The position numbers were made by a program, and so were the translations under genes. The notes beneath the pieces were generated by a model. The model was not told the origin of the DNA and ran no database searches. It worked only from the letters and a program-made list of their open reading frames with translations. A stretch of 64,000 nucleotides of DNA from Mycobacterium conspicuum (GTDB lineage: Bacteria > Actinomycetota > Actinomycetes > Mycobacteriales > Mycobacteriaceae), in the NCBI RefSeq assembly GCF_010730195.1, contig NZ_AP022613.1, forward strand, positions 3,100,001 through 3,164,000, given 5' to 3'. Of the stretch, positions 44,801 through 59,800 are shown piece after piece; position 1 is the first letter of the stretch, and the number at the start of each line of letters is the position of its first letter.

Positions 44801-47800
44801 CGGTCCACCAGTACCTCGAAGGGCACGTCTTGGTTTTCGTAGGCGGCCAGGCTGCGCTGTTGCACCTGATCGAGCAGCTCGGTGACGGTGGGATCCGCGG
44901 CGAGGTCGATCCGCAACACCAAGGTGTTGACGAACGAGCCCACCAGGTCATCGAGCGCGGGGTCGCGTCGCCCGGCGATCGGGAAGCCCACCGCCACATC
45001 GGGATTCGCGCTCATCTTCGACAGCAGCACTGCCAGTGCGGCCTGGATCACCATGAAGCTGGTCGCGTTGTGCTCACGGGCCAGCCGAGTGATGCGCCGC
45101 TGCAGCTGCGCCGGCCAGTACACGACCGCGCTGTCGCCGCGGTAATCGGCGACGGGCGGATAGGGCCGATCGGTGGGCAGCGCCAGTCGCTCGGGCATCC
45201 CGGCCAGAGCGTCCTGCCAGTAGCGCAGCTGGGCGGCGATGCGGCTGCGGCCGTCGGCCAAGTCCCCCAGGATCTTTCGCTGCCACAGCGTGTAATCGAC
45301 ATACTGCACGGGTAACGGCGCCCAGTCCGGAGCGAGCCCCGCGCACCGGCTTGCGTAGGCCACGCCCAGATCACGCACCAGCGGGGCGATCGAGCTGCCG
45401 TCGGCGGCGATGTGGTGCACCACGATCACCAACACATGTTCTTCGGCGGCGATGCGGAAAAGCCTTGCGCGCAGCGGAATCTCGGTCGCCAGGTCGAACG
45501 CGTAGCCCGCCGCCGCGGTGACGGCCTCGCCCAGCCGGCCCGCCGACCAGCCGCTGGCATCGATGACCTGCCAGCCGAAATCGGCCTGCTCGGCAGGAAT
45601 CACCACCTGCCGGGGGATGCCGTCCACCGCCGGGAACAGCGTGCGCAGGCTCTCGTGGCGGCCCGCCACGTCGGCCAGCGCCGCGCCGAACGCGTCGGCG
45701 TCCAGGCGCCCGTGCAAGCGCAATCCGGCCGCCATGTTGTACACCGGCGACGGCCCGTGCAGCTGATCAAGGAACCACAACCGGCTCTGGGCGAACGATA
45801 GCGGCACCGCCGCGGGCCGCTCGGCAACCCGCAACCGTTCCAGCCGCGCCTCATCCCCGCCGATGCGGGGCGCCAGCTGAGCAACCGTCGGCGCCTCGAA
45901 CAGCGTGCGCACCGCGAGGCCGGCGTCCAGGCTGTTGTTGATCGCGGCGACGAGGCGCATCGCCAGCAGCGAATCCCCACCCAGGTCGAAGAATGAATCG
46001 TCGACGCCAACCCGCCGCGACAGTCCGATGCCGAGAACTTGGGCGTAGATGCCGACCAGGATCTCCTCGGTGAGGGTGGCCGGGGCGCGGTAACGATCGC
46101 CGTCCTGATACTCCGGGACCGGCAGGGCGCGGCGGTCGAGTTTGCCGTTGACCGTCAACGGCAGTGCCTCGATCACCACCACCGCGGCCGGGATCAGGTA
46201 GGCCGGGAGTCGCTCGGCGAGCGCGCCGCGCACCCTGGCCGGGTCCGCCGTCCCGGTGATGTAGCCGACCAGGCGCTTGTCGCCGGGGCGGTCCTCGCGG
46301 GCGACAACGACCGCCTGCTCCACCCCGTCCTCCGCGGCCAACGCTGCGCGCAGCTCGCCCAGCTCGATGCGATACCCGCGGATCTTGACCTGTTCGTCGG
46401 CACGCCCCACATAGTGCAGTTGCCCGCCCCCGTTGTCGTTCAGGCCCCACCACACCAGATCCCCGGTGCGATACATCCGCCGGCCGGCCGTGCCGAACGG
46501 GCAGGCCACAAACCGTGCCGCGGTCAACCCGGGCCGCCGCCAATACCCAACGCCCACAGCGGGACCGGCAACATACAGCTCGCCGACCACTCCGGGGGGC
46601 ACCGCCTGCAGCCACTCGTCGAGCACGAACAGCGCCGCCCCCGGCACCGGCGAGCCGATCGGCGGCACCCCCGACCCCGCGGTGAGCGGTGCGCTCCAGG
46701 CCGCCCACATCGTCGTCTCGGTGGGACCGTATTGATTGATCATGATGCGCCCGGGCGCCCAGCGATCCACCAGCTCGGCCGGGCATGCCTCGCCGCCCAC
46801 CAGCAATGCCATCGACTCCAAGCCGTCGGGCGACAACATCGCCGCCGCAGACGGGGTCTGGCTGAGAATATCGACTTTTTCGGAGAGCAGGAGTGCGCGG
46901 AACTCGTTCGGCGAGGCCGCAACCGACTCGGGGACCACCACCAGCCGACCGCCGTGCAGCAGCGCACCGAAAATCTCCCAGCCCGAGATGTCGAAGCTGT
47001 ACGAATGCCACTGCGACCACACCAGACCGGGGCCCGTCAACCGCGGATCCATCGTCTCGATCAGCTGAGCGACGCTGTGATGCGAGATCGCCACCCCCTT
47101 CGGGACCCCGGTGGTGCCCGACGTGTAGATCAGGTAGGCGATGTCGTCGGCGGATGGTGCCGGCAACTCCGTGCTCGGATAGGTGAGGATACGCGCGTCC
47201 CAGATATCACCGACGTCGATGACGAGCAGGCCGCTTTCGTGCAACCGCTCGACCAACCCGGTGGTCGTGATCGCGGCGATCGCCGCGGCATCCGCGAGCA
47301 TGAATTGCATCCGGGCCGTCGGCAACGCCGGATCGATCGGCAGATAGGCCGCCCCGGTCTTGAGCACCGCCAGCATCGCCACGATGGCCTCGGCCGAGCG
47401 CGAAAACAGCAGCGCCACACAGTGTCCCGGGCCGACACCTTGGTCGACCAACAGATGCGCCAACCGGTTGGCGGCCTCGTCGAGTTCCCGGTATGTCAGC
47501 GATCGGCCCCCGCAGGTCACCGCCGCCGCATCGGGTGTGCGCGCCACCTGCGCGGCGAACAACTCGGGGACCGAGATCCGAGCGGGTGCGGGGCGGGTCA
47601 ACACCGCCTGGTTGCCGATCTCGGCGAGGCGGGCGTGTTCACCGGCGTCGAGCAGGTCGAGCGACGACAACGGCCGCTCGGGGTTGGTGGTCATCGCCAC
47701 CAACACCCGTCCCAACCGTTCCACCAGCGCCTCGATGCTCGCCGTGTCGAAGACATCGGTGCGGAACTCCACCGCTCCGCCGATCCCTGCCGGTTCGCCC

Positions 47801-50800
47801 GCGTCGTCCCACGCTTCGCCCAGGGTAAACATGAGATCCATTCGGGCGGTGTGGGTTTCGACAGATAGCGGCGTCACCTGAAGATCCCCCAACGCCGGCC
47901 CGGCCGAGTCGTCCTGCCCGGACTCCTGCCCGGCGAAGTTCTGCCAGGCCAGCATCACCTGGATCACCGGGTGATGGGTCAGGCTTCGGGTCGGGTTGAG
48001 TCGGTCCACCAAGAGTTCGAAGGGGACGTCCTGGTGCTCGTAGGCTTCCAGGCTGCGCTGCCGCACCTGGGAGAGTAGCTGGGCCACAGTCGGATTCCCC
48101 GCCACATCGACCCGCAACACCAAGGTGTTGACGAAGCAGCCCACCAACTCATCGAGCGCGGGGTCGCGCCGCCCGGCGATCGGAAAGCCAACGGCCACAT
48201 CGCTACTGGCGCTGACCTTGGCCAGCAGCACCGCCAGCGCTGCCTGGATGACCATGAACGTGGTCGTGTTGTGCTCGCGGGCCACCCTGGCTACCTGCTG
48301 CTGCAGCTGCGCCGACCACTCTACGGACACCCGGGCGCCGCGGTAGTCGGCGACGGGCGGATAGGGCCGATCGGTGGGCAGCTGCAGCCGTTCGGGCAGC
48401 CCGGCCAGCGCGTCCTGCCAGTAGGCAAGTTGGGCGGCGATGCGGCTTTCGCTGTCGTCGAGGTCGCCGAATTGCGCGCGCTGCCAAAGCGTGTAGTCGA
48501 CGTACTGCACCGACAGCGGCGTCCAGTCGGGGACCCGCCCGGCGCACCGGCTGGCGTAGGCCACCCCCAAATCGCGGGTGAGCGGGGTAATCGACCAGCC
48601 ATCCGCGGCGATGTGGTGCGCGGCGGCCACCAGCACGTGTTCGTCGTCGGCGACCCGGAAAAGCCTTGCCCGCATGGGGATCTCGGTTGTCAGGTCGAAA
48701 CTGTAACCCGCCGTCGCGGCGATGGCCTCATGCAGCTGGGTGGTCGACCAGCCGGCGGTGTCGACGACCTCCCAGCCGACGTCGGCCCGCTCCTGTGGCA
48801 CGACCAATTGCCGGGGGACCCCCTCGACCGCCGTGAACAGCGTGCGCAGGCTTTCGTGCCGGCTCACGACGTCGGCCAGGGCCGCTCCCATCGCCTCGGC
48901 GTCGACGCTCCCACGCAGCCGCAGTGCGACCGCCATGTTGTACATCGGGGACGGGCCCTGCAACTGCGCGATGAACCACAACCGTTGCTGGGCATACGAC
49001 AACGGGATCGAGTCCGGGCGCTCCATCACCTGCACCGGCGGGAGCGCGGGCCCGCCACGGTGCCGGTTCAGGTGGTCGGCGAGACCCGCGACGGTGGAGG
49101 CGTCGAACAGGTAGCGGACGGGCACTTCCCTGCCCAACGCCAGCTGCAACCGCACGCTGACCCGCGTGGCGCTCAACGAATCCCCGCCCAGCGCAAAGAA
49201 GTCGTCGTCCAGCCCCACCCGATCGATGCCCAGCACCTCGGCGAACACCTCGGCGACCATCTGCTCGGTCGGCGTCCGCGGGGCACGGAAGGAAGTGGCG
49301 GTATACAGCGGCGCCGGCAACGCCTTCAGGTCGATCTTGCCCGACGAGGTCAGCGGCAGCTCGTCGAGCACCATGATGTGCGCCGGGATCATGTAGTCGG
49401 GCAGCCGCGCGCCCAGCTGCTGCCGCACCGCGCCGATCTTGGTGTTGATGCGAGGGTCATTGGCGTAGGTGGGGCGTTGCCCATCCCCGGGTTGGTAGAC
49501 GTCGGTGAGGGCGACACCTTGTTCGGTGGGGGTCATGAAGACGGCGTCCAACGTGCCCGGCCGTGCCCCCCAGGTGACGGCAACGTCGTATCCGGCGGCG
49601 GCCCCGAGGCGATGCAATTCTTCTGGCGTGACCGGTGTTTCGGCGGGCTGGGCGAGGGCGTCGTCGGTGGCGAGGCTCCGTTCGGCGAGCACGTCGTCGA
49701 TCAGTCCGACGCGCGGGATGTCGGTGACGCGCACGACGGCGGGGTGCTCGGCGGCCAACCGGGCGGGCAGCCCGCTCGGGCCCGCGCACTGGGTCCACGT
49801 CCAGCGGGGCGCGTCGGCGAGTGAGCGCACTGGCGTCGGGGTCTTGCGGATGACGACGTCGTAGCGATACCGGGTCAGTTCGTTGTCGGCCGATCCGCGC
49901 TTCACCTCGATGTCGAGGCCGGCCACCGACGGGTGCGCGGCGGACCAGGTGGTGAAAAACTCTGGCGCAAGCAGCAATTCGGGTTCGCTGAGCAGGGCGC
50001 GCTGGACGCGTTGGTGGATCTCGGCGGCATCGGCCGTGGGCGTGCCGGCGAGCGCGACCGCGGTTTGGAACGCGCCCTGCAGGCTGTGGTTGCGCACGTC
50101 GCCGATGAACACCGACCCGCCTTCGGCCAGCAGCGCGACGGCGTTGTCGATGACCTGGGTCAGGTATGCGGCGTTGGGGAAGTACTGGACGACGGAGTTG
50201 AGAATCACCGTGTCGAAGCCGCCCCGCGGGAGGGCTGCGCTGGTGTGGGCGGGCTGGTGCAGCAGTTGGACGCGGTCGCGCCATGGAATGTCCAGCCGCT
50301 GCAACGAGCGGGTCAGGCTGTCGATGACCACCGGCGACATGTCGGTGCCGACATAGCGCTCACAGTGCGGCGCGATCTGGGACAACAACAGCCCGGAGCC
50401 CACGCCGATCTCCAACACCCGGCGCGGCCGCACGGCCAGGATCCGGTCCACCGTGGCCGCGCGCCACTCCCGCATTTCCTCGAGCGGAATCGGATCTCCG
50501 GTGAAGCTGCTGTTCCAGCCCCGGAAGTCCGAACCGAACTGCGCGGTGTCGTGTTCGGCGCCATAGAGCTCGTCGTACACGTGTTGCCACTCTTCGACCA
50601 CCTCGGCGTCGTGATCGTCGCTGCCGGTGTGCTCCAACACGACGTAGCCGACCAGCTGGGGACCGCTGTTGCCAGCGACATTCTCGCGCACGGTGGCGAC
50701 GGCCTGGGCGACCTGCGGGCAGGCCAGCAGCGTGTTTTCGACCTCACCGAGCTCGATGCGATACCCGCGGATTTTGACTTGCGCGTCGGCGCGCCCGACG

Positions 50801-53800
50801 TAACGCAGCTGGCCGTTGGCGCCCCAGCTGACCAGGTCCCCGGTGCGGTACATGCGTTGGCCCGCGCCGGCGAACGGGCAGGCCACAAATCGCGACGCGG
50901 TCAGTCCGGCGCGGCCGAGATACCCGGTGCCCAGTCCGGCTCCGGCGATGTACAACTCGCCGACCACGCCGGCCGGGACGGCGCGCAACCATCCGTCGAG
51001 CACGAAGAAGGCGAGGTCCGGCAGCGGCACCCCGATCGGGCTGCCCTGGCCGTCCAGATCACCGGCGACGATCTCGCGGAAGGAGGCGTGCACCGTCGTC
51101 TCGGTGATGCCGTACATGTTGATCAGCCGCGGCAGGCCCGGGTGGTTGTCCAACCATCCCCGAAGTCGTTGTGGCTCAAGCGCTTCGCCACCGAACACCA
51201 CCGCCTCGAGCTGCAGGCGACCGCCCTGCTCCCGGCGCAGCGCGTCGGCGGCCTGCAGCGCGTAGAACGCCGAAGGGGTGCGGCTCAAGATGCTGACCTG
51301 CTCGCGGATCAGCAAATCGTGGAAGTCCTCCGGTGAGCGCGCCACCGCCTCCGACACCACCACCAGCCGCCCGCCGCGCAGCAGCGCACCCCAGATCTCC
51401 CACACCGAGAAGTCGAACGCCAGCGAGTGGCACTGTGACCACACACCAGGGTGCGGCGTCTGCGGGTCCAGCGCCGTCAGCAGCCGGGTGACATTGCGGT
51501 GCGGAATGGCCACGCCCTTGGGAACGCCGGTGGTCCCCGAGGTGTAGATGATGTACGCGATGTCGTCCGGGCGCACCGCCGGCAACGGACCGCCGGGCTG
51601 GGTGTGCACAGCCGGGTCGTTCACGTCGATCACCGGCAGGCCGTGCCCGTCCAGGCGGACGGCCAGATCAGCGGTGGCGACCGCGACGACCGGTGCGGCG
51701 TCGGCAAGCATGAAGCCGATCCGGTCCGCGGGCGCCGCCGGGTCGATCGGCAGGTAAGCGGCCCCGGTCTTCAGCACCGCCAAGATCGCGGCGATCGCCT
51801 CGGCCGAACGGTAAAACAGCAGTGCCACAACCGAACCGGGGCCGGCGCCGCGAGCGGCCAGCAGGTACGCCAGCCGGTTCGACGCCTCATCGAGCTCGCG
51901 ATACGTCACCGAGCGGCCTTCGAAGGTCACCGCCGCGGCGTCGGGCGTGCGGGCTGCCTGCGCGGCCCACGCGCCCGGGATCGAGGCCGGGGTCGGTGCC
52001 GGCTCGGGCGGGTCGGTCAGCGCCGCCCGGTTGCCGATCTGGTCGAGGCGCGCGTGCTCGCCGGCGTCGAGCAGATCCAGCGACGACAACCGCCGCGCCG
52101 GGTCCGCGGTCATCGCCGCCAACACCCGCTCCAGTCGGTCGATCAGCGCCGCGATGCTGTCCGCGTCGAACACGTCGGTGCGGTATTCCACGCTGCCGCC
52201 CATCCCGGCGGGCTCCCCGGCCCGGGTCCACTGCTGACCGACGTGGAACACCAGATCCATGCGGGCGGTCTGGGTGTTCGCCGGCAGCGCGGTGACCGGC
52301 AGATCGCCCAGGACCGACCCGTCCGTGGGGTCGTCGCTGTACCCGGGGAAGTTCTGCCACGCCAACATCACCTGGATCAGCGGGTGATGGGTCAGGCTTC
52401 GGGCGGGGTTGAGCCGCTCCACCAGGACCTCGAACGGCACATCCTGGTTCTCGTAGGCGGCCAGGCTGCGCTGCTGCACCTGGGCCAGCAGATCGGCAAC
52501 CGTGGGATCGCCGGCCACATCGACCCGCAACACGAGCGTGTTGACGAAGAACCCAACCAGTTCGTCGAGCGCGGGGTCGCGCCGCCCGGCGATCGGAAAC
52601 CCAACGGCCACATCGGTACTCGCGCTGACCTTGGCCAGCAGCACCGCCAGGGCGGCCTGGATCACCATGAACGTGGTCGAGTTGTGCGCACGGGCCAGCA
52701 GCCGAATCTGCTGCTGCAGCTCGGGCGGCCAATTGATCTCCACCGTGCCGCCGCGGTAGTCGGCGACCGCCGGGTAGGGCCAGTCGGTGGGCAGCTCGAG
52801 GCGCTCGGGCATCCCGGCCAGGGCGTCCTGCCAGTAGTTCAGCTGGGCGGCAATCGGGCTGTCGCTGTCCTCGAGGTCGCCCAGCTGCGCGCGCTGCCAC
52901 AGCGTGTAATCGACGTACTGCACCGCCAGCGGCGCCCATTCCGGCGCCCGGCCCTGCGTGCGCGCCCGATACGCCTCGCCCACGTCGCGGACCATCGGAG
53001 CCCGTGACCACCCGTCAAAGGCGATGTGGTGCACCACAATTCCCACCACATGCTGCTCGGGGCCTACCGAATAGATTTGCGCACGGATCGGGATCTCCGT
53101 CGACAGATCGAACCGATACCGCGCCAGCGCCATCAGCTCGCCGGCCACCTCTTGCTCCGGCAGCGACACCACGGTCGCGCCTCCGCGCCGCCACATTCCC
53201 GCCCGGGCGGGCAGGACCCGCTGGAACGGCACGCCGTCGTTGTCGGGGTAAATCGTGCGCAGCGATTCGTGGCGGGCGATGACGTCGTCGAAAGCGGCGG
53301 CCAGCGCGTCGACGTCGAGTGCGCTGCTGATCCGGAACGCGGTCGGCATGTTGTAGGTCGCCGCCCCGCCCTCGAACCGGCTGAGGAACCACAGCCTGGA
53401 TTGCGCGTAGGACAGCGGAACCACCGCGGGCCGTTCGCCGGCCACCAGCGGCTTGCGCGCACCCGCGTCCCCGCCGATGCGGGGTGCCAACTGAGCGATC
53501 GTGGGCGCGTCGAACAAGGTGCGCACCGAAACGTCGGTATTCAGGCCGACATTGATCGCGGCGATCACCCGCATCGCCGACAGCGAATCCCCGCCGAGGT
53601 CGAAGAAGGAATCGTCGGCCCCGACGCGTTCGAGCTCGAGCACCTGGGCAAAGATGCCGGCCAGGATCTCCTCGACGGCGCCGGCCGGAGCGCGATACCG
53701 ATCGACGTCGGCGTATTCGGGCGCCGGCAGGGCGCGGGTGTCGAGTTTGCGGTTGATCGTCATCGGCAGCGCGTCGAGGACCACCACCGCCGCCGGCACC

Positions 53801-56800
53801 ATGTAGGCCGGCAGCCGCTCGGCCAGCTGGGCGCGTATCTGGGAACGGTCGGCGGTGCCGGTGACGTAGGCGATGAGGCGCTTCTCGCCGGGTTGGTCCT
53901 CGCGGGCGATCACCACCGCCTGCTTGACCCCGTCCAGCGCGGTCAGCGCCGCCTGCACCTCGCCGAGTTCGATGCGGTAGCCGCGGATCTTGACCTGTTC
54001 GTCGGCGCGCCCGACGTAGCGCAGCTGGCCATCCGAGCCCCAGGACACCAGGTCCCCGGTGCGGTACATGCGTTGACCGGCCTTGCCGAACGGGCAAGCC
54101 ACAAACCGGGTTCCGGTCAAGCCGGCCCGGCCCACATAGCCCGCGCCGAGCCCGGCGCCGGCGACATACAACTCGCCGACCACGCCGGCCGGCACCGGCC
54201 GCAACCAGCCGTCCAGCACGAAGAAGCCGAGGTGGTCCAGCGGCACCCCGATCGGGCTCTCATGGCTGTCTAGATCGGCGGCCGCGATCTCCCGGAAGGA
54301 CGCATGCACCGTCGTCTCGGTGATGCCGTACATGTTGATCAGCCGCGGTGACCCCGGATGGTGGCGCAGCCAACCCCGAAGCCGTTGCGGTTCAAGGGCT
54401 TCCCCGCCGAACACGACCACCTCGAGGTGCGGCCGCCCGCCTTGTTCGCGGCGCAACGCTCCGCCGGTTTGTAAGACGCTCTGCAGCGCATAGAACGCCG
54501 ACGGCGTGCGGCTCAACACGCTCACCCGCTCGGCGGCCAGCAGATCGTAGAAGTCCTCTGGCGAGCGGGCCACCGCCTCGGAGACCACCACCAGCCGCCC
54601 GCCGCGCAGCAGCGCGCCGAAGATCTCCCACACCGAAAAGTCGAACGCCAGCGAGTGACAGTGCGACCACACCCCCGCGGGCGGCATGTCGGCATCCAGC
54701 GACGCCAGCAACGCGGTGACGTTGCGGTGCGGGATCGCCACCCCCTTCGGCACACCGGTGGTCCCCGACGTGTAGATGATGTAGGCGATGTCGTCCGGGC
54801 TCGGCACCCGCAAAGCCGAAACCGGTTGATTCGCAGCATCATTCGCATCGATCACCGGTAGGCCGCACCCGTCCAGCCGCCCGGCCAGATCCGCGGTGCT
54901 GACGGCGGCGACCGGCGCGGCGTCGGCCAGCATGAACTCGATCCGCTCCCCCGGCGCCGCCGGGTCGATCGGCAGATACGCCGCCCCGGTCTTGAGCACC
55001 GCCAGGATCGCCGCGATCGCCTCGGCCGAACGGTGAAACAGCAGCGCCACACACTGCCCCGGGCCCGCGCCGTGACGAACCAGTAAGTGCGCCAACCGAT
55101 TAGCGGCCTCGTCGAGTTCGGCATACGTGACGGCGCGGCCCTCGAAGCTCACCGCCACGGCGTCCGGTGTGCGCGCCACCTGCGCGTCCCACGCGGCCGG
55201 GATCGATTCTGGCGGCGGCGCGGGACGGGTCAGCACCGCGCGGTTGCTGATCTCGTCCAGGTGGTGGTGCTCGTCGGGATGCAACAAGTCCAGCGACGAC
55301 AACGGCCGCTGCGGGTCGGCGGTCATCGCCACCAACACCCGCTCCAATCGCTCCACCAGCACGCCGATGCTGGCGTCGTCGAACACGTCCATGTCGTATT
55401 CCACGCGGATGCCGAGTTCCTGGCCCGGCAGGGCTTGCAGCGTCAGCGGGTAGTGGTTGGATTCGCGGCCGGTGACGTCGGTGACGGCCACTTCGTGATC
55501 GCCGGACAGCGCGGCGGTGTCGACCGGGTAGTTCTGGTACACGAACAAGGTGTCGAACAACTGGTCGTGGCCGGTGGCGCGGTGGATCTCGCTGAGCGCC
55601 AGGTGCTGGTGTTCCAGGGTGTCGCCGTAGGCGCTTTGGAGCTGGTTCAGCAGGTCGGCGGTGGTGGTCGCCGGCGTGATGGTGGCGCGCACCGGCACGG
55701 TGTTGATCAACAGGCCGACCATCGATTCCGCGCCGGCCAGCTCGGCCGGCCGGCCGGAAACCGGGGTGCCGAAAACCACATCCTGCTGGCCGGTCAGCCA
55801 GCACAGCAGGCGTGCGTAGGCGCCCTGCAGCACGGTGTTGACGGTGGTGTGACTCGCGCGCGCCAGCTCGCCGACGGCTCGGGTGGTGGCGTCGAGCAAC
55901 TGGAAGGAGGCGACGCCCCGACGGCCGCGCCCCCAGCGGTCCGGCGGGCCCACCAGGGCGGGGGTGTCGAAACCGGCCAGCACCCGCCGCCAGGCCTCGC
56001 GAGCGGCGTCGAGGTCACGCTCGGCCAGCCAGGTGACGAAGCTGCGGTACGACCCGGCCGGCCCCAGCGGCTGCCCGTAGTAGCCGGCGAAGATTTCGCG
56101 TAGCAGGACGGGCAGGGACCAGCCGTCCACCACGATGTGGTGACTGGTCAGCACACAGCGGTGCCGGTCTGACGCGGTGCGGATCAGCGCCACCCGGAAC
56201 GCCGGCTGGTCGGCCAGTTCGCAGACCGCGCCGCGTTCGGCGGCGCACGCCGCCTGGATCCGAGCGTCGAGATCCGCGGCGGTGCCGTCGAGTTCGGTGT
56301 AGCTCCACCCCGCGACCGGGTGGGCCGGGATGATCTGCACCGGCTGGTCGAACCGGTCGCAGAAGCGGGCCACCAGGTGTGGATGACGGTTGACCACCGC
56401 GTGCACCGCATCGCGCAGCCGGTCGGAGTCGAGCGGGCCGGTGACGGTGATGCCCAGCTGCACCACGTACATGTCGTCGTCGCTGGCTTGGGCGGTGTCG
56501 GCGTGGAACAGCAGTCCCTGCTGCAGCGGCGTCAACGGCAAAATATCGGCGATTTCGTGGTCTTGCCGCAGCTCGTCGATCTGCCGCTGGGTCAACCGGG
56601 CCGGCGCGATGTCCGACGGCGTCAGCCCGCCCCCGCCGGAGCGCACGTGGGCGCAGATGCCGGTAAGCGCGTCGAACCACAACCGGCTCACCCGGCGCAC
56701 GGCCGCTTCGTCCAGCGCCGAGCGCGCCCACGTCCAGGCGGCGTTCAGTCGCGGGCCGGCATCGGTGTCGGGACTTTCCACGGTGACGGCGTTCAGCTCG

Positions 56801-59800
56801 ACGGTGTGCGAGAGCGGTATCGGCAGTGCGGTGATGGCGCCGGTGAGCGGCATGCCGTCCGGGCTGATCCGCCACAGATCGGCGGACAGCTCGCTGGCGC
56901 CGCCCAGGCGCCCGAGGTAGTTGAAGCCGATGGCCGGCTCCGACTCGCCCAGCTCGACATCGGGGTTGAGGTATCGCAGCAGGCCGAAGGTCAGCGGATT
57001 GGGCAGGGCGCGCAGCTGTTCCTTGGCGTCCTTGATCACCGCGCCCAGCGCCGCGTCCCCGGCGAGCACCTGTGTCCAGGACAGGCCGGACAGTCCTCCG
57101 AAGGCAAGTGCCACAGGGTATTTGGTGGTGAACCACCCGACGGTGCGGGTGAGGTCAATGTCGGGACTCAGCTCCTCGTGGCGCCCGTGGCCCTCCACCC
57201 CGATGCCGATCGCCGTGCCCTGAACGCCCCTGCCGCCCTGCGATCGCAGATATTCGGTCCACGCCAGCCCGAACGCGATCAACAGGATCTCGTGGATCCC
57301 GGCCCGGAACGCCGCGGGCACCTCGCCCAGCAGGATCTGCGTGGTTTCGGCGTCCAACGACTCCGAAAGCCGCCCGGCGCTCAGGTAGGTGTCCGTCGCC
57401 GGCTGCACTGCGGGCAGCGCCGCGGGGGCCGCCGTCACCTGCCGCCAGGTGTCGGCCTGCTGCACGACTTCTGGCGCGCGGGCATGTTCGGTCAGCAGCG
57501 ACGCCCACCGGGCAAACGAGGTGCCGCCCGCCGGAAGCGTGACGGGTTGCCCGATTTGGTGCTGCGCCCAGGCAATGTTGATGTCTTCCAACAGGATTCG
57601 CCACGACACTCCGTCGACGGCCAGGTGGTGAATGACCAGCACCAACTGGCCCGTCGACCCGTGCCAGAGCGCACTGAGCATGACCCCGGCGGCCGGATTC
57701 AGCCGGGATCGGGCCGCCACCAGGGCTTCGTGGGACAGCTCGTCCACCGACTGCAGGCATTCGCCCGCGTCGACCGTGCCGGGTTCGGGCACGTGCAGCG
57801 ACCAGCCCCCGTTGTCGTCCCGGTCGACACGCAGCCGCAGCATCGCGTGGCGGTCCAGCAAGGCCTGCAGCACGACGAGTACGTCGCTCTCGGTGACCCC
57901 GGCGGGCGCCTGCACCGCCAGCGCCTGGTTGAACTGATCCGTCGGTCCGTCCACGGTTTGCAGCCACGAGACGATCGGGGTGGATACAACGGGTCCGATG
58001 CCCTCGTCGACGGGGGCGTCGTCGTCGGCGACCCCCGCAACCAGGGCGAGTCGGGCCACCGACTGCTCGACGAAGATGTCGCGCGGCTTGCAGGTGACGC
58101 CGGCCGCGCGGGCCCGTGCGACCACCTGCATCGACAGGATGCTGTCGCCGCCCAGCTCGAAGAACGAGTCGTCCACCCCGACCCGTTCCAGCCCGAGGAC
58201 CTCGGCGTAGATGCCGGCCAGGAACTCCTCGGTCGCGTTGGTGGGCGCCCGGTATCGCTCGACATCGGTGTATTCGGGCGCCGGCAGGGCGCGGGCGTCG
58301 AGCTTGCCGTTAACCGTCAACGGCAACGCGTCCAGGGCCACGATCGCGGCCGGCACCATGTAGGCGGGCAGCCGCTCGGCCAGCGCGGCGCGGGTTGCGG
58401 CCGGGTCCAGCGCGCCGGTGGCGTAACCGACCAGGCGCTTGTCGCCGGGGCGATCCTCGCGGACGATCACCACCGCCTGCTTGACCCCGTCGGCGGCGGC
58501 CAGCGCCGCCTGGACGTCACCGAGCTCGATCCGATACCCGCGGATCTTGACCTGCTCGTCGGCGCGGCCGAGGTAGCGCAGCTGCCCGTCCGGACGCCAC
58601 GACACCAGGTCGCCGGTGCGGTACATGCGGTCCCCGGGAGCCCCGTACGGGCAGGCGACGAACCGCGACGCGGTGAGCCCGGCGCGGCCGACGTAGCCGC
58701 CGGCCAGCCCGGTGCCCGCGACGTACAACTCGCCGACCACCCCGGTCGGCACCGGATGCAGCCACTGATCCAACACGAACAGCGCCGCCCCCGGCACCGG
58801 CGAACCTATCGGCGGCGCAACGGAATTCGGTGTCCCCGCGGCTAGCGGCGCACTCATCGTCGCGTACACCGTGGTTTCGGTCGGGCCGTAGGCGTTGATC
58901 ATCAGGCGTCCCGGCGCCCAGCGATCCACCACCTCGCTCGGGCAGGGTTCGGCGGCGACCACCAGTGCCGCCGATTCCAGACCCTGAGGTGACAAAACCC
59001 CCACCGCCGAAGGTGTCTGGCTCAACACACTGACCTGCTCGGCGACCAGCAAGGCGTGGAACTCGTCGGGCGAGCGCGTCACCGACTCGGGCACCACGAC
59101 CAGGCGCCCGCCGTGCAGCAACGCACCCCAGATCTCCCACACCGAATAGTCGAATGCGTACGAGTGGCACTGCGTCCACACCTGTCCCGGCCCCATCCGC
59201 AGGCCCACGTCGAGCGAATCGAACAGCCGAGTCACGCTGTGATGAGTGACGGCAACGCCTTTGGGGACTCCGGTGGTGCCCGAGGTGTAGATGATGTGGG
59301 CGATATCGTCGGGGCTCGGGGCCGGCAAGTCTGTGCACGGATACGTGTCGGTCGGGCCTTGGACATCGACGACGGTGAGCTCACACCCGTGCAGCCGGTC
59401 GGCCAGCGCGGCGGTGGTGATCGCGGCGATCGGCGCGGCGTCGGTGACCATGAACTCGATCCGGGCCGCGGGCAGCGCCGGGTCGATCGGCAGGTAGGCC
59501 GCCCCGGTCTTGAGCACCGCCAACATCGCCACGATCGCGTCGGCCGAACGCGAAAGCAGAAGCGCCACAGCCTGTCCCGGCCCGGCCCCGTGCTCGACCA
59601 ACAGGTGCGCCAACCGGTTGGCGGCCTCGTCGAGCTCCCGGTAGGTCATTGTGTGGCCCTCGAAGGTCAGCGCCGTCGACTCGGGTGTGCGCGCCACCTG
59701 CGCCTTGAACATCGCCGGAATCGACGCCGGCGTGACGGTCGGCCGGGTCAACACGGCGCGGTGACCGAGCTCGTGCAAGTGGGCCTGCTCACCGATGGCG

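Noticed and set aside
43024..45315. Long plus-strand open frame opposite the NRPS, with similar ones at 56320-58845 and 61552-63756
   Set aside because: Arg/His/Gln-rich translations with no recognisable domain, created by high GC and the codon bias of the NRPS on the other strand. The repeated copies simply mirror the duplicated A domain.
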